Notes under the pieces: generated by a model
What the model was told of the DNA's origin: nothing
Seen by the model: only the letters and a program-made list of their open reading frames with translations
Databases searched by the model: none
Shown: piece by piece, positions 1-12,100 of the stretch
How the letters are laid out: each line of letters starts with the position of its first letter
Position numbering within the stretch: the stretch's first letter is position 1
Program-made: the position numbers and the translations under genes
Assembly: GCA_023053575.1 (NCBI GenBank)
Contig: JAKZAP010000010.1
Span: 11,803,225-11,867,224, forward strand
Source: Branchinecta lynchi
Lineage: Eukaryota > Arthropoda > Branchiopoda > Anostraca > Branchinectidae
DNA length: 64,000 nt
Direction of reading: 5' to 3'

Positions 1-145
1 CTTCTCCACTGCTTCCTGGCCGAAGATTGGAAATTAGTTTCTTTTTCTGTGTCTTTATGTCTCTTATTTATGTTCTTTTATTTACTCCGCTTTGTCGAAA
101 TGGCGGGTTACAAATAAATTACTTACTAATTACTTACTTACTTAA
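1..145 (+). mobile_element. LINE 3' tail, family A, (TTAC)n end
   Basis: 5'-truncated non-LTR retrotransposon end: a short 3' UTR, hairpin CCGC (87-90)/GCGG (103-106), the segment gggttacaaataaat and a TTAC tail. The first ~60 bases match (inverted) the copy at 18987-19159, including the block cctg(g/a)ccgaagattg. Confidence 0.7.
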
Positions 146-419
146 AGCACACAGACTATGTATAGTCACCCCTCCCCCACCTACTTATTTCAAGCACGCT
201 CGGTGATAATTGTTGGTGTAGTATTTTAATTATACTTATCTCGCTCGGAATGAAATGTGGATGCGCTATGAATTGCGAAAATGGGACTACAGCTTTGACG
301 TACACAGTGTTTCCTCCCCTTTCCTTGACGTTAGCTCAGTGTTTCCTTCAAACGAAGTGAAAAGTGTCAGCCTATATATTCGTAAGATTAGTAAATAAAC
401 ATATTCCGAGAGGAACACT

Positions 420-665
420 GGCAATCAATTTTCTCCATATCCTGCTAATTTTTCTCCCCAATTTTTACAAATTTTCATCCCATCATTTATTTCTGGTAAT
501 ATATAAGTAAATCAGTTAATTTATTCCGTGTATTCGCAAACATTTTATTCCTCTTCTAGCTTTAAGCTATTTTACTTTTGTGTTTTATTCATACTCCGCT
601 GTTACGCAAAAAGCGGGTCATAAATAAATAAATAAATTTCGAAAATAAAATTGATTGATTGATAT
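420..665 (+). mobile_element. LINE 3' tail, family A, (TTGA)n end
   Basis: The 3' UTR shares ttttctccatatcctgctaa and later blocks with the copy at 39290-39477. Hairpin CCGC (596-599)/GCGG (613-616), then gggtcataaataaataaat and a TTGA tail. Confidence 0.65.
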
Positions 666-1061
666 TCACTCCCGATCTTCTTTCTGTTCAGTCTTCCCCA
701 AATTTTGTGGAGACCAATACAGCCGATCTTCTTCATTATGAGAAAGGATGATTTCGAACGAATAGAATGTGTGAGGGGGAATTTAAATAGGAGTGTAGTA
801 GGATCAGTATGTTTCCAGTGCATTAATATATTTGTACGTCGTTTATATAAAAATCTGTGTATGGCCCATTTGAGGCTAGATAAGCAATATTCTACTACAT
901 TCTATTCTATCTTAGTCGGTAATGGATTCCATGTTCGGGGCGTGTAAAAAATGTTGAGCTACTTATGACATAAGTTGACCTAATGAATACAGAAATACAT
1001 TATTTATTTCCATAATAGCACAACATAATATGGCCAGTGCAGAGGATCGTCATGACGTAAC

Positions 1062-2331
1062 ATGTCAAAGAATTCTTGCTCGTCTTATCGCCCCATTACT
1101 GTTTCATCAACGTTTTGTAAGATTTTTGGGCGTCTTGTATCTGCCAGTATTCGTAAGTTTTGTTGGATGCCTGAATTCCAGTTAGGATTCAGGAAGGGTT
1201 TAGGTTGCTTGAACGCCCTGCTCGTGCTTTCTGAAGTGCTCATTGATGCTAGTAATTCTGGGGAAACTCTAGTTCTTGGGTTCCATGATGTAAGCCTGGC
1301 CTTCGATTCGTCTGTTCATCCGCAAGTGATTCTGGAAGCGTACTGACGAGGTGTGCCACTAGATATTGTGAAGGTTTTGTATTACATGTGCCGTCGGCTT
1401 AAGGCTTGTATCAAGGTCCCAAATGATTCTCATAAGATTGTTGAAGTTCCCGTTGAAAAAGGTGTCCGCGAAGGGTCAGTTATTTCCCCTGACCTCTTCG
1501 ACAATAGTGTACTAGAAGCACAGTCTAAAATCCGTACTTCGTGTATTTTGAAAGGGTTGAATTTGTCCTTGCTAATGTATGCAGATGATCTACTTAACCT
1601 GTGCAGACTCGTCCCTACACTTACTGAAAATTATGATATCCTCGAAAAGGAGTACAAAAAAGATGGTTTAACGTTTAACCCCTCGAAATGAAATATTTTG
1701 TTTTTTAATGATCATTGATCTATTAGCCAACTTGTTAAACGGGGGATCATCGTTCTTGAACCGTCTGATCAGGTCATTTACCTTGGTGTCCCAATCGGGA
1801 GCAGTCTCCGCGAAACCCGTTGTTTGCTTATTGAGTATTTGGGGAACAAAAATCCGAACGGCCTACGCATCCATAGTGTCAAATAAGCGTCGATTCTGTC
1901 GGAAATATCTTGCTATTTTGTACAATACTGTAGCCCTTCCTCATGTCCTCTACTTCACCCCCTTCTGGAAAATCTTTACCCGTTTTGAAATCAAACATAT
2001 CCGTTCACTATTCTTTCGTTACCTTAAATTTTGTTGCCACTATGGACGCGGAACACCTATTTAATCAACAGATTTAAAGTTAATGAACTTGTTACCGCGG
2101 TGGAAGATCTCCGTGCTCGAATCCTTCGTTCTTGCAACCACCCCTGGATCACCCGTCTGTGTGGCAAGGAATGATCGAGTATGATTAGTTACCGTCCTTT
2201 AAGTGTTATTGTTATTGTTCATGTACTTTGTGTTTTTGTTTTTTTTTCCTTTTCCAGTTTCTTTTATTATACTCCACTAGTCCTCATTGTAGTGCAGTGG
2301 GTCAGTAAAATTTATTCATTCATTCATTCAG
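1062..2331 (+). pseudogene. Non-LTR retrotransposon RT relic with (TTCA)n tail
   Basis: Broken reverse-transcriptase domain in several frames: SYRPITVSSTFCKIFGRLV, FQLGFRKGLGCLNALLVL, GVREGSVISPDLFDNSVL and LLMYADDLLNL (catalytic YADD kept), with stop codons at 1344 and 1689. The thumb continues to about 2064. The 3' UTR ends in hairpin CCACT (2274-2278)/AGTGG (2296-2300) and a TTCA tail at 2313-2331. The 5' part is absent. Clade not assigned. Confidence 0.8.
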
Positions 2332-2444
2332 TATATGATAATAATGAATAGGCCTACATAGTACAATACATGAGCGCAATATATACAGTATATGATAATA
2401 ATGAAAAGTCGTGCATAGTATAATTTACGAATTTACTAGGGCGG

Positions 2445-2861
2445 GGTAATTTGAAGCCGATTTTTGTGTTCAGTATTTAGTCTAGTGATGGGCTGATTGG
2501 GGTTAAGCGATTGGTAATCAGGTAGAATGGGGCTGTGATTATCTGAAGATAGACATTTCTGTCCAAAATCCATGGTGAGCTTGTGTCTACGGCACCCCAA
2601 AGTGGGAAGACTAAGCTTTGTGAGGCTATCTTCATATGTGGAATAATCTTACCCAAGGATATCTTGCAAGCCCGCTTCTGTATCTCCTCTAGTTTCTTTG
2701 TCTGACTTTTGGTATGGCCCGGATGCCAAACAGGACACGAACGGACGTACGTACGTGCAGTATAAGGATCTCATGAGTCTCGTTGGTATTCCAAATCTCC
2801 GGAGCATCGAAAGGGATTTCAAAAATAGAGAAGATTTGTGTAGGATAGTGAGTGTCAACAA
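2445..2861 (-). pseudogene. LINE RT C-terminal relic
   Basis: On the - strand: FGIPTRLMRSLYCTYVRPFV, SGPYQKSDKETRGD, DILG, then KLSLPTLGCRRHKLTMDFGQ. This is the familiar C-terminal pattern of non-LTR RTs (YxxxVRPxLxY..W.P, ILG, LxLPTLxxRR). Frameshifts present. It ends about 120 bases before POLA1 exon a. Confidence 0.7.
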
Positions 2862-2983
2862 TCAAGTTTGCTTGTATAATCCATGACTCCATATACCTGA
2901 CCAGTCTTCACGAACGGAAAAACTGATGTTTTATCTCGTTGGTGTTGTTAGTGCTGATTATCTGAATCCAAGTTGTTTTTCAG

Positions 2984-3176
2984 ATTGGAGCAACACAAGG
3001 TACCCAACTGGTCGCGGCTTGGTCGGCTAAGGAGGGGTGACCTCAAGAACATCAAAGCCGGGAAAGCACAGATGGATCGGGTCGCTCTTTGTGGGAGACT
3101 GCTCGTTGATGTTAAGCATTCCGCGCAGGAACTTATTAGATCGAAGAGTTACGACCTTCCAACTTTACGACAGAAT
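2984..3176 (+). CDS. POLA1: POLA1 exon a (end of exonuclease-like domain)
   Basis: First POLA1 exon in the window. The acceptor ttgtttttcag ends at 2983 and the donor gtgagt starts at 3177. The first base completes a codon begun in an upstream exon outside the window; 64 codons follow. It contains WSRLGRLRR and [23 protein letters not shown], which match the stretch of animal POLA1 before the palm (HWSKIGRLKR, CDV..AKELIRCKSYHL). No further upstream exon was recognised in 1-2983, so the previous intron is at least 2.9 kb. Confidence 0.88.
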
Positions 3177-6100
3177 GTGAGTAACTGTTATCTCTTAAGG
3201 TGCACCCTCAAAGCAATGGGGCTCGTATCCAACAATCACAGAATTCATAATGTCCTCGGTTAATTTTCACTGCCTTTGTAGGTTTTGCGTGTGTATCTTG
3301 CTTAATAAGTAGGCCTAGGCTTTAGGCAATTGATTGAAAGTGATTGCCTTTGGGCCGAGTGATCGAGAATCGTGAAAAGCGTAGACAAAAATGAACTTTT
3401 TGCTGTTCCACTGCATACCAACGAACTGCTTCCCGAAGGCCTAGAATTAAATACTCATCAATTCACTTCAGTTTAGTTTATTCATTACAAATCTGGAAAC
3501 GGCGGTAAGCCGACTAGTTGATTTTACGTCAACAATGTATACATTAAAGTTGTAATGTTTGAAACAGAATAATATATACAGAGCTAAATCATATATCACA
3601 CCATGGCCCATAACTGGCCATTTGTCTGTCACGTAACTTGTCAGTAAAATTACAATTATTAATATCACTTAATCTTAGTGTCAAAATTCACAATATTTAC
3701 AATTGACAACAATTATGCTAAATAACCAAAATATAAATGACCTTAAAATCTAAGGGAAAGATTAGGAATCAACTGTAAGTCCATTGTTAAAGAACTTGAC
3801 AAAAGAAGGGACAACACTATTTAGGTACCGGGTGTGGGAACATGCAACCGGTTGTAGCCTTGGTACTGGTCGAGCCACTGACCGCGGTAGTCGGATACGT
3901 GTCGTCTCGTATTCTGGTGGCAGGATTTTTCTTAGGATTGGGTTGGCCAGAATACTTGTACCAAACTTAACGGATATATTTAGGCATGTTCTATTCGCTT
4001 TAGTCATCAGCTAAAAAGTTCATGTCGTAGCACTTTTTAAGAAGTATAGTGTTATTGCTTAGTTGCTTATCACAACTAAAGTATAGTAAGTCTAGTAAAC
4101 CTGCAGATGTATTGCTCAGCACTGAACGGAACCTTACATCTATCCATCTTGATTTGTTAGGTAGCGATAGGCTGAAAATTACGGAATTTACTTCTGTGTC
4201 AACACATGGACGAGGGAGCCAATATTTGCCCCCTATTTTCTTTATTCCGCTTCAAGACTATCCGCTGGAGGGGGGGTGGGCGTCCCTCGTCCATACGCCC
4301 TCATATCTATAAGGTGTTCCTCTAGCGGTGCTGTCAGTTTTGCAACTCAATGTTTTCCTTTTCTTAGAAACCAGCTTTGGCCCTGTCCCGCAAGACTGGT
4401 CTAAAAAGTAATAACCAGTTCTGTTTAGGTACTGAGAGATACCAAAAACGTTCCAGAATATGACGTTGAAGACGTACGAAAAGCCTACAACGACTATTCC
4501 ACACTTTGTTCCCTTATCGACCACACGATGCAAGACGCAACAGACACCTTGCGGATAATGAACGAGCTGCAGGTCCTCCAACTTGCGACCCAGATTACCT
4601 GTGTCGCTGGAAACGTATTGTCCCGAACATTAGTGGGAGGTCGATCCGAGCGAAACGAGTTCCTACTCCTCCACGCGTTTAATCAGCGTGGGTACATCGT
4701 ACCGGATAAACGGCATGGGAAGCCGAAAGCAAGCGCAGAGGATGGAGAAGCCCCGGAAGGCAAGGGTAAGGGACGAAGAAAAGCCGCTTATGCTGGCGGT
4801 CTGGTCCTGGACCCCAAAACAGGCTTTTACGATAAAATGATCCTTTTGATGGACTTCAACTCCCTCTATCCCAGTATTATTCAGGAGTACAATATCTGCT
4901 TCACAACCGTCCCGCGAGATGGCTTTAATGATGAGTTATCCGGCCCAGAGCTACTCGCTAAAGTATCTGAAATCAGCCCGGAACAGGGCGTCCTTCCCAC
5001 AGAAATCGGCAAGCTCGTCTCAAGCCGTCGTGAGGTTAAAAAGCTCCTAAAAGACCCCAAAAACACTGCTGAAGTAAATATCCAACTTGATATCCGGCAG
5101 AAAGCCCTCAAACTCATGGCCAACTCAATGTACGGGTGTTTAGGCTTTACACATTCCCGATTCTATGCTAAGCCGATTGCAGCGCTGATTACAGCCAAAG
5201 GACGTGAGATCTTGATGCAGACGAAGACTCTAGTGCAGAACATAGGACTTGAGGTGGTATACGGTGATACTGACTCGATTATGATTAACTCGAATTCGGT
5301 GAATTATCAGGAAGTGATTGGAATGGGAGCGAGGATCAAACAAGAGGTGAACAAATCGTATAAGCATTTGGAACTGGAGGTAGACGGCGTTTTCAAGATG
5401 ATGCTCTTGCTGAAGAAGAAGAAGTATGCAGCGCTGATTGTTAGCCCAGGTGAGTGTTTCTGTTTTACGATGTTGCATGCAGGAATGACCTCTCAGCAAG
5501 TGAAGTTTAACAGAAAAAGGCTGAGTTACGGCAGTCTAGTTCCCATCACTTGTTTACTAAACTAGGCTTGAAGACCCGAAGAAAATATATTATTTCGTTG
5601 CTCCCTTAGCTTTATAATCGATTTCCGTCGAATAATTTTTTTCATTCGGATTTGTGGTACCTGTACAAAATAAATTACTAAACTAAAATAAAAATTTACG
5701 GGCTTTCTGACTGAATATTTCCTGAGCTTTTGTTGAAATTGCACACTTTTGTTGAAATTCAAATTCTCGACGTCGGGATACGCTTTTCGGCAATGCATAT
5801 TCTGAACGTCTCTCCTAGAGCCCATGATGAAATAAATCGAAAATTTCGTAGCATAGTCAAATAATTCAGTTGATTCAAATCCATGATATAAACAGTAAGC
5901 TGGCTTTACAGTTTAACTTTAATAGCGTGCGTTACAGGAAGCAATCACCCCTTACATATCTTCGTTTCTTGTTTGTTTGCCCATGAATTGCGGGGTAACG
6001 AAGCTATTCATAGGTCAGTCCTCGATTGAAGAAAGGATAAATGCGGTAGTCGGTGAATAAGCAACAAACATCCTTCTTCGTCACAACAAAATCATTTCTC

Positions 6101-9100
6101 ATCACACAGAAAGAAAAGGAGCAGGCCTACGTTTTTGGAATCCCAAAACGTTAGTGACGGGATACCTATGACTTTGTAAAGTTTGTTCGTCCGTCTTTTA
6201 TCACGACAACTCTCGAAGGGGTTGAAATATTTTGTTCAAACTTGGTATGATGATTCCTTGGGTCAAAGACTCAAAGTACAAGGCAAGTTCATAGACGGAC
6301 TCTGTACCTCTATATTGAAGGGTGGGATGGGGTTTCATATTAAGGGGCGTAAAATATGTTTTTTCATTAAGCTCAATAGATGGTCGATTTAGGGGTAACG
6401 AGATTTGCTGAATCCGAATATTAAATTTATTTCCTCGCCGGACAAGTAGTTCACCGAGAACCCGGCAAAACCGGAAATTTTTGTTAAAAGTATAAGTATT
6501 ATCTGAAGTTGAGTCAGTTTGATATAAGGGTAATGAGACATGCTGAATTCGTTCCTGAACTCTATTTTCTTGCCGGACAAGTTGTTCGCCCGGAATCCGG
6601 CCGAAACCGGAAACCTACAGAAGGTTTTAAAACCCGATAAGATAGTCGGCATAGGATGTGTGAGGAGACATTCTGAACCCAGATCTCAGACTAATTTCTC
6701 GCCGGACAAGAACTTTACCAGGAATCTGGCCAAACCGGAAATTTGGCAAAAACAAAAGCTCATTCTGAATTCGATTGGAGGTTCGAATCGGGGGTAAGAG
6801 CAATCGGTGGATCCGTTTCTGAAGCTTATTGTCTCGTCAGACAAGTAATTCTACCGAAATTAGCCGAAACCTAGAAATTTGGGTCGAGAGGTTCTTGGTT
6901 CGTCTCTCAATGTCACTAGAGTTTTGCTCTGCAGGCAGTTCGCCCAGAATACGGCTAAAAAAAAGGAATTCCCTCAAAGTAAAGACGCTTCTAAAGTCGA
7001 TTCGAGGGGATATAAATGCTAGGGGTAAATATGGGTGCCAAATCCATATCTGAACTTGTTTTTCTCATCTGATTAGTGATTTGGCCGTAATTCGTCAAAG
7101 GACACCAACACGGGATCACTTACTGTACATTTTTAGCGATTGGCTATGGATAAATAGTATATTGTCAAGGGGTCTGGTGAAGATCGGAAATTTAGACCCA
7201 GTTATGTGGATCAAGAAGTCCAATAAATAATCGATTTTTGGGATCCCGTCGAAACATTCGGTCTTGTTCATCTATGTTGTGCGAAAGGTGTCAGGAGGAA
7301 TGAGTACATACTTATCGAATGGTTTGATGAATGATCTGTAGGTTGTGTTTAGCCTGTTTCGCAGGATGCTGTTCTCTATGTTCTTCTCTTAAATGCTGGA
7401 TGAATGGTTAACATTGAGTCGATTTATAATTTCAAGGGAATTATAGCTGATAAGTAAGATTTTTAACTCGGCTCAGTTAACTACTTCTTCGAGCTATTTA
7501 GAGGCGAAAGCCTTTTTTGATGCAGCATATTGTTGCTATCTCTCTGAAATCGTACAGACAGCTGGCACCAGGGGAGTCCCAAGGGGGGGGGGGGGGGGGC
7601 ACGTTTGGGCATTCGGTCAGATTTTCGCCAGAAGTTTCACCGAAGGCCCCTTTCAGCCCCCTCCCCCCCCCGCCTCCTCCTCGGGGCACCACGATTTCAG
7701 AAAGATAGCGATAATATGCTACATCACAAAAGGCTTTCGCATCTAAATAACTCGAAGAAGTTGTTAACAGAGCATCGCCACATTTCCAGATTGGGTGATG
7801 TATATATTCTTTATCTAATTTGGTAATTCATCCAACTTTAGTTCAGTCCGCATCGAAGTCAAAGCATTCGGGCCGTCCCTTCGTAAATTCGGTGATTTTA
7901 CGTGTTTATTTGGTCTCATTCGTTACCGAATTCGGTAATTCTCCGGGCTTTTGTTTAGTCCGTATCTATTACAGACTTGCCATATTCGGTTGATTAAGGT
8001 GGTTTAACAAGAGTTTTATTCTATTACGAAATTCGGTTGTTATACCGCTCCCGACCTGTTCCTTATTTTTTAAATTAGTTTTTCGGTAGTACGAATTGAT
8101 TATTTGGTTCACCCCAGTTACTGAGTTTAGTAATCAAGTGGAATTTATTTAGATCTTGTTCTTTACCATTTAACGGTAGCTTCAGCTGGTTGCCATTCAT
8201 TACTTAACTTTTACTTCTAATGATCGGAGTACTTCAGGATAAAGCACGTCTCTTGACGTGAAAACTAGCCTACTGTTGTTTGCTGTAAATTCAGAATAAA
8301 TGTACTTTGTATCTACTTTACCCTGGATGGCCCTTTTTTTTTTCGCCAGACAGCTCTGTGGTTTAATAGGTAGTCTTGGGTCGCAAAAAGGCACTTTGAT
8401 CATCAGTGTTTCCATAAATTTTGGCCTGCGCCGCATTTCGCACTCTTCACTAGTTAGAAGAAGGGTGCGTCATTTAGTTGGCGTAGCTTGGAAATTTTGG
8501 GGAGCTTGAACCACATTAAAGGCTAGAATTTGCATGGAAAGTAGTTAACTGTCGCCAGAAAAAAGGCCGATTAAAAAATATTCGCCTGCGTCGCTTTAAT
8601 TTGTCTTAGATACAGCCGTTAGCGACATTGTCGCTTTGCAGCAACCGTATTTTGTCGGCACATTTTCAAGTCCTGTTGGCAAAACTGGACTTCCCCCAAA
8701 GCTGCAGTTCACAATTCCCACTTCAGTTTTTAGCACCGAAATACGTATGTTCCGATTACCCAAACCAAACGATTTTGCAGGACCCGACGGGAAACTGACT
8801 ACCACCGTGGAGCACAAAGGTCTTGACATCGTACGACGAGACTGGTCACCTATCTCCGTACGGGCTGGTCATACTGTAATCGACACCTTGTTCAGCGAGG
8901 TTAGCCAAGATGAGCGGTCGTCGATCATTTTAAACTCACTTCAGAAAATCAGTGAAGAATTGAGAAGTGGCACCCTCGATTTGGATCAGCTAATGATAAC
9001 GAAGCAGTTGACCAAGAATCCCGAGGAGTATGCTGATAAGAAGTCCCTTCCGCATGTGCAAGTGGCCCTAAGGTTGAATACCAAAGGAGGTAAGTGTATT

Positions 9101-12100
9101 GAGCAAATTCTTCGCCAGTCAAATACATACTTGTATTTGGAACTCTATTAGGTGTCATTTGCTTACATCCATGGTAGATTCCGTTTTGTTTTTTGCAAAA
9201 CCAAATTAGTTTTCCATCTTTCTAAACTAAAGCAAATACGGTGCCGTAACCACTACACTCTCAGAAGCATAATAATAGATGACACATGACATGCCATATC
9301 CTTATGATAAACATTATGAGATCACGTCTGTTATAATAATAATAATAATAATACAAAGCAAGAGAAAAGGCTTTCGCCTCAAGATAACTATAAAAAAATT
9401 TGAGTAGTCGAACTGATCAGAGTTAAAAATCCCATCAATAATGCACTTGAAACTATTGATCTATTCAGCGATTAAGCCTTTTAAGTGCCTATAGGCTTAA
9501 AGTGCGAACACACGATGAGGATTTCCCGGCCGGATTTCCTGCACTTTCATCAGGTTGAAAAAATTTCAACTTTTCCATATGGAAGTGATGATGGTGCCGC
9601 AAATCCGGGCAGAAATTCCCGCCCGGGAGCTCCCGATCCTCATCGTGTGTTCGCACTTTTAGCCAGGCACCGGGTTCTAGAGCCAAGAACTCCGTGCCTG
9701 GCCCAAAATCTGTACCTAATTATGTTCTGTTATGACCCTTCTGTAATGACCTTGTAAGCGTTATTTTCTCGAAAAGATAACCTTGTAAGAGGGTAGCAAC
9801 AGATACATTCTGATAAGATTTGACAAAAAGGTGCGCAACATGTGGTATCTTTTAGCAAATTTCTGTCACTGTAGAAGTCGAGAAAACTTTGAAAGGAGAA
9901 GTGTATCGTCCACAGCTTGTACTTACGGCCCTTTGATGATGATGATTTATTCATGACCCGTCAAAATAAACACAAGGCACGAAGACGGAGTAAACAAGAA
10001 GGAAAAAAAGAGAAAAAGAAAGGAAAACACGAAAGAGAATTAACTTACGAAAAACACAATATAACTTTTACCATATAACTAAACCAAGAGGGTTTTCCAG
10101 TTGTGATCAATATTTGCTATAAGTTTCTATTTGTTTATCCACTGCTGTTAGTGGGTCACTAATTTGTGAACAACTGTGAACACCAGAGCATGGACCTTTG
10201 GCTCTTTTCAAGTTCGACTCATGCAGAGGAGTCATTTCGTGTGAACGTGAGGGGGGGGGGGATTACGAGCTCTTCCTCTCTCTAAAATGCAAACCTTACA
10301 GAAGGAGGACCGGAAATAAACCCAGAAAAACTGTATTCTAAGAATTGTGTCAAAAAGTTATACATCCAATGGGCCAGTGGTTTCTGATTTGCTCCTCGTC
10401 AACTTATCCGTGGTTTGTATGTCAGGCTTTACAGGGGTTTCAATATGGATACCGTTGACAGTCATTAGCTGTGCCATTAGTTGATCCAGACGGAGTCCGG
10501 CCACTGTAGGGGGCGGAGGGGGCCTGGAAATCTTGTAGCAGGTTAAAAATGCCAAACCATTCGAAGGACCAGGATGAAACTTGGCGTGCAGGACGACCAT
10601 ACACCCTATAGACATACTATTTGGAAAACCTGACTAAATCTGGTAAGTGTTCGGGGAGTCGGATGGGAGATCTGGATATCTTGTCATGTGCGCAAATGCT
10701 GAACGGATTAATGGGTTGGGATACAAAATTCGGTAGGCGGAATGGTAAAAAAAACAACTTAGATACGTCATTTCCGGGCACTGTTGGGGGGGGGGGGAGA
10801 TGGTTCACTGTGCTAAACGGATAAGGCAGTTGAATATATCTAAGCGGTATTTCGTCCCTTCTTGGCAAGGCTCCTCACTATGACTCGCAGTCAGCTTGGG
10901 CTGAAGGAAGAGTTGTAGGGAGTCCCGAAAATCTGTTGGCGCCTGTAAGTTTTCGAACGGGCAGAGGATTGAGACGAAATTTGGTGGGCGAAACGACGTA
11001 AGTACAAGATATATATATATATATATATTTTATTTATAACCGGCCAAATACAGAATGTGGTAGCGGAGTAAAGTCTTGGGATACAAAGTTCGGTAGGCGG
11101 AATGGTAAAAAAACTTAGATACGCATATTTTCCATATGCTATTCACAGATCCGGACCTCATCCGACCATTGTGGGAGTTGGAGTTCCGATGGCATACGTT
11201 TAATCGTTTGTATCATCGGCCACTAGTAATTATTAAAACTCTCGTTGATACCCCGAAATAAACTTTCTTACCGTCGGACTCCTATATACTATCGATGGTG
11301 TATTTTTTGGACGTATTGCATAATAATTGTATTCAAAGCCAAAGGCCATATACAAAAAAATACATATAAAACGACAAAGCAAAATAACTTTACATGAACT
11401 AATCTTTGCCATCGCTCTCTCGAAATTTCACCACACCATCAACTAATCTGCAAATTTTACATATAACGCTTGGCGTCGTGCTCTTTAAGATGTCAGGAAG
11501 TAACATAACCTCACTTCCCTAAAATTCCCTTCTTAACCCAGAAAGCTCTGGACACCGGCACAGAACATGGACGAAATCGTCAACTCCATTACCACACAGA
11601 GGCAAGCACACCCGGATGGCTGTTCTTCGTCTTTTCTCTACAAAAAATAACTATGTCTATGCACTGATAGACTGTTGGCCCGTAACTGGATCCAATAACG
11701 CAAACTTAACTCTTAACCAATATTTCTTTACTTGTCTATAATATTTCAATGTCCTTCTTTGCAGGAAAGACGTTGCGCGCCGGCGACACCATTTCCTACA
11801 TAATCTGCGAGGACGGTAGTCAACTACCTGCCATGCAGCGGGCCTATCACCCAGACGAGTTGAAGCACAACCAGAGCCTGAAACCAGATGTGAACTACTA
11901 TCTAAGTAGTCAAGTTTACCCAGTCGTCATGAGGCTACTGGAGCCAGTTGAAGAGATCAACAGTGCACAGGTGAGCCTTAGGTTACGGAAGGTCGTGTTG
12001 AAACATAAGGAGCGTGTTCCACCCTACTCACCGTAGTTACTGCGCATGGCGTCACGGATCCTATCTCCTTGGCGTCAAGGCCGGAACATAAATTTTTATT

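Larger units (their letters stand above)
5450..8780 (+). other. POLA1 intron 2, contents
   Basis: 3.3-kb intron. 5450-6120 and 7770-8600 show nothing I recognise. 6130-7340 is a tandem-unit repeat (R2) and 7476-7768 a foldback element; both are listed separately. Confidence 0.6.

Noticed and set aside
6130..7340. CRISPR-like array
   Set aside because: Units are diverged tandem repeats without constant repeat and unique spacer; eukaryotic context.
7498..7708. Gly-rich and Pro-rich frames on opposite strands
   Set aside because: Products of the G/C-run centre of a foldback element.
8636..8780. Upstream extension of POLA1 exon c to an ATG-like start
   Set aside because: The frame is open but has no POLA1 similarity and ends at a clear acceptor; exon b joins exactly at 8781.
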